NCBI RefSeq assembly: GCF_004564355.1
Contig: NZ_CP038266.1
Span: 3,224,001 to 3,288,000, forward strand
Length of the DNA: 64,000 nt
Source: Microbacterium wangchenii
GTDB taxonomy: Bacteria > Actinomycetota > Actinomycetes > Actinomycetales > Microbacteriaceae
Direction: 5' to 3'
The notes under the pieces were generated by a model, which did no database searches, was not told the DNA's origin, and worked only from the letters and a program-made list of their open reading frames with translations. Each line of letters begins with the position of its first letter. The first letter of the stretch is position 1. The position numbers and the translations under genes are program-made. Below are positions 60,140-64,000 of this stretch, piece after piece.

Positions 60140-61065
60140 CCGATCTGACTCAGGAACCCGCTTTCGCGCCGGTGGTCTCACGCGCGGCCAGTGTGCTCGC
60201 AACCGCAGGGCTCTCCGGTTCACTCCTCGTGCGCCACCTCGGCACGGGGCACCAACTGGCCATCGATGCCGACCGGCCGTTCCCGCTGGCATCTTTGGCC
60301 AAGCTGCCGTTAGTCGCCGCGGCGCTCGATGCGGGGCGGCGGGGTGAACTTGACCTGGCGCAGCAAGTGACCCTGGACCACCGTTCGCGCTCTCGGGGTG
60401 GCCCAGGAATCGCCCGATTCACCCACCCGGCGACGCTTGCCCTCGAAGATCTCGCCAGGATCTCGATCGAGCACAGTGACAGCAGTGCTGCGGATGCGTT
60501 GTTCCGGTTCGTGCCCCCGCAGAGCGTCACCGCGTGGCTGCGTGCTGCGGGCATCCGCGGAGTGGTCATCCGCCACCCGATCGAAGACCTGTACGTGTCC
60601 CTGGCCGCTCAGGCCCGCTCAAGCGATGCGGCCGCGGTCCACTCTCTGGTGATATCTGCCGACCAGCTCGGGCATCCCTCACCGCTCCCTCAGCTCGACG
60701 TGGAGCTGGCCAATTCAGGTACGGCCCACGGTCTCGCCGACCTCATTCAGCAGTTGTGGGACGGCAGCATCGGCGACGACGTCGCCGCAGCCGTTCGCCA
60801 CATGATGGCCGGAAACCTGTTGCGCCACCGACTGTCGCCTGACTTCGCCTCAGACGCCGCATCCTGGTCATCCAAGACGGGGTCGTTCCTTCATCTCCGA
60901 CACGAGGCAGGCGTGGTCGAGCACGTGGACGGTGAGACGCTGATCGTTGTGGCACTTACCCGGAGCAGGATCCCCGCCACCATCCAGCCCGCGGCCGAGC
61001 ATGCCATGGGTCAGGCAGCCCGCCTCCTTCACGACGAGCTCCTCGCCTGGTGCGCTGATCAATGA
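60136..61065 (+). CDS. Class A beta-lactamase-fold serine protein without signal peptide (BlaB-like)
   Basis: A 309-residue protein of the Beta-lactamase2 fold. SLAK at residues 53-56 is the SxxK motif, SDS at 114-116 replaces the usual SDN, and KTG is at 247-249. The omega-loop ExxLN motif with the deacylating Glu is not found. There is no signal peptide or lipobox, so it stays in the cytoplasm. Lack of Glu166 and of export argues against a working resistance beta-lactamase and fits a penicillin-binding sensor partner such as Streptomyces cacaoi BlaB, which is encoded with the LysR protein BlaA. Coupled to the LysR gene by ATGA. Confidence 0.85.
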   Translation: MTDLTQEPAFAPVVSRAASVLATAGLSGSLLVRHLGTGHQLAIDADRPFPLASLAKLPLVAAALDAGRRGELDLAQQVTLDHRSRSRGGPGIARFTHPATLALEDLARISIEHSDSSAADALFRFVPPQSVTAWLRAAGIRGVVIRHPIEDLYVSLAAQARSSDAAAVHSLVISADQLGHPSPLPQLDVELANSGTAHGLADLIQQLWDGSIGDDVAAAVRHMMAGNLLRHRLSPDFASDAASWSSKTGSFLHLRHEAGVVEHVDGETLIVVALTRSRIPATIQPAAEHAMGQAARLLHDELLAWCADQ

Positions 61066-61235
61066 GTGGCGCGTACCGCCGCCGCACCGGTCGCGGGATC
61101 TTCCACGACACCGCCGACAGGAAACGGATTACGAGAGTGGAACGTGCCTGAGCGATCGAACAACCTCTCGCGGAGCAGACCATCGGCGCCGTTGCCCGTC
61201 ACCTCCATGACGAAGTGAGGGTGTGCGACGCAGGC
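61059..61235 (-). pseudogene. PhzF-family C-terminal remnant
   Basis: The minus-strand frame reads HFVMEVTGNGADGLLRERLF and then the PhzF hallmark RNPFPVGGVVEDPATGAAA, ending a few codons later with a stop. PhzF isomerases are about 280-300 residues; only some 55 remain, the normal C-terminal tail is missing, and nothing PhzF-like is found upstream. It overlaps the last codons of the beta-lactamase-fold gene. The following 220 bp up to the insertion sequence hold no recognisable gene. Confidence 0.6.
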
Positions 61236-61451
61236 TCACCGTGAGCTGCGAGCCCTGAGAGGAGGTGCACGCGGCTGTTCTCGCCTACCGAAGTGGGCTA
61301 CTCGAATGGCGGATGTCAATCGACGCGTGGACGTGAGCCTCAGCAAGGGCGGTACGGAAGACCGTGCGCTGTTTGATCAGCGCAGCGAATCAGTCAAGCA
61401 CTGGTCATTGGGGCATGGTTCCGGCGGCGATGGATAGCTCGTTGCTGCGTA

Positions 61452-61456
61452 CCGCT
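61452..61456. repeat. Target-site duplication, left copy (CCGCT)
   Basis: CCGCT directly abuts the left end of the IS21-type element and is repeated directly after its right end at 63585-63589. A 5-bp duplication is within the 4-8 bp range of IS21-family transposition. Confidence 0.75.
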
Positions 61457-61526
61457 TGTCGACGACGCTCGAGAATCCGGCCAAAACGACGGTTGAAAAG
61501 TAGGCCACCCAGACCAGATTGGGTGC

Positions 61527-63520
<1,994 letters not shown>

Positions 63521-63584
63521 CAACACGAAACGGTGGCCTATTTTTCGCCCGTCGTTTTGGCCGGGTTCTCAACCGTCGCCGACA

Positions 63585-63589
63585 CCGCT
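63585..63589. repeat. Target-site duplication, right copy (CCGCT)
   Basis: Second copy of CCGCT, immediately outside the right inverted repeat. Its last base is also the first base of the neighbouring membrane-protein gene's stop codon complement. Confidence 0.75.
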
Positions 63590-63902
63590 CACGCGGTGAC
63601 TTCGCCGACGCTCAATAGTGCAGCGAATAGCGTCAGCAGTAGAGCCAAAGAGAACAGGACCCACCGGCGACCGAGCACGGCGAGAACCGCAGGACTGCGG
63701 AGGCAACAGCAGCCGAGGCCGCTCCGGTCTTCCACGCAGTGACACTTGCTGGTCCCATGCCCGAGCCCGAGAGTGCGAGGCCGACAGCACTAGCAAGCAG
63801 GCTCCAGACGAGCGCCACCGTAGCCATCGCCGTGAGAATCCATAGGCACCAGCCTCCTATCCCACAGACACTTCGCCAGCGGGGCTCTGCTCGTCGCGTC
63901 AC
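63589..63902 (-). pseudogene. Frameshifted small membrane-protein gene
   Basis: A leftward frame starting with GTG reads CLWILTAMATVALVWSLLAS and SGMGPASVTAWKTGAASAAV; after AVASAV the hydrophobic pattern continues in another frame as AVLAVLGRRWVLFSLALLLT and FAALLSVGEVTA before a stop. Joining the frames would give about 104 residues with three helices. A one-base shift (or a sequencing error) near 63688-63695 is the simplest explanation. The insertion sequence lies directly after the stop codon. Family not recognised. Confidence 0.55.
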
Positions 63903-63926
63903 ACTCGACCCCGACAGGCTGAGAAG

Positions 63927-64000
63927 TCAGTTCGGTGCAGGTAGCACCTGGCGCAGGTGTGCGTTGACCGTTCGCGTGCCGACATCGTTTGATCTTGCCC
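63927..64000 (-). CDS. Possible C-terminal end of a winged-helix regulator (partial)
   Basis: The last 24 codons of a leftward frame that enters from beyond the right edge read NDVGTRTVNAHLRQVLPAPN and stop. TRTVxxHLRxL resembles the recognition helix of OmpR-type winged-helix domains, but the segment is too short to be sure and it could be a chance frame. Confidence 0.25.
   Translation of the reverse strand, partial: ARSNDVGTRTVNAHLRQVLPAPN

Noticed and set aside
54548..61065. Clavulanate- or cephamycin-type biosynthetic cluster
   Set aside because: PBPs, LysR and a beta-lactamase-fold protein occur in such clusters, but no biosynthetic gene (synthetase, oxygenase, lyase) is present on either side.
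60136..61065. Functional secreted class A beta-lactamase
   Set aside because: No signal peptide, SDS in place of SDN and no ExxLN omega-loop Glu; a sensor or other serine hydrolase is a better reading.
61236..61456. A gene interrupted by the IS21 element
   Set aside because: Joining the sequences on both sides of the CCGCT duplication gives no continuing reading frame in any phase that resembles a protein.

Overview
The window is GC-rich (roughly 70 %), densely coded actinobacterial DNA. Frequent 4-nt ATGA/GTGA gene overlaps, GTG starts, probable leaderless genes, a RecQ with a phosphoribosyltransferase-like tail, a class A PBP with PASTA domains and many IclR/GntR/TetR-controlled catabolic units point to a soil or plant-associated Microbacteriaceae, most like Microbacterium. 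That assignment rests on protein style, not on a marker gene. I saw no tRNA, rRNA, CRISPR or prophage genes.

1-20.5 kb is catabolic. An IclR regulator faces a leftward set (FAA-family hydrolase, GDPD phosphodiesterase, start of an SMP-30 lactonase). A long leftward unit follows: lipoprotein solute-binding protein, two sugar-type ABC permeases, GH2 glycosidase, class III aminotransferase, M81 (MlrC-like) peptidase, enolase-superfamily enzyme and a secreted 5'-nucleotidase-type phosphatase, most of them start-stop coupled. Divergent from it is a rightward operon: MHS transporter, GntR regulator, hydantoinase, carbamoylsarcosine/maleamate-type amidohydrolase and fumarate-reductase-like flavoprotein. 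It reads as import and stepwise opening of a cyclic imide or ureide, and a 7-bp-arm palindrome overlaps its promoter.

20.5-47.8 kb is a mosaic of small regulator plus enzyme modules: TetR with two membrane proteins, LysR with an alpha/beta hydrolase, TetR with a serine beta-lactamase-fold hydrolase behind twin palindromes, and TetR with a membrane esterase behind two related palindromes. Between them lie a fatty acid desaturase, a glutathione-independent formaldehyde dehydrogenase, a BtrH-like protein, an MFS/LLM pair, a CPBP protease and several DUF proteins. Several loci look eroded: an esterase with an internal deletion, a GrpB fragment and a PhzF fragment. Two 84-bp inverted-repeat units sit near 28.7-28.9 kb.

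47.8-54.2 kb holds recQ and a leftward operon of ABC exporter (ATPase, permease), histidine kinase and NarL-type response regulator. 54.5-61.1 kb is the most striking part: a class A and a class B penicillin-binding protein transcribed leftward, divergent from a LysR regulator that is start-stop coupled to a leaderless-type (no signal peptide) beta-lactamase-fold protein, with a LysR-type palindrome between them. This resembles the BlaA/BlaB regulatory pair of Streptomyces cacaoi, here next to PBPs instead of a beta-lactamase. The right end carries a complete IS21-family element with 53-bp inverted ends and a 5-bp target duplication, next to a frameshifted membrane-protein gene.
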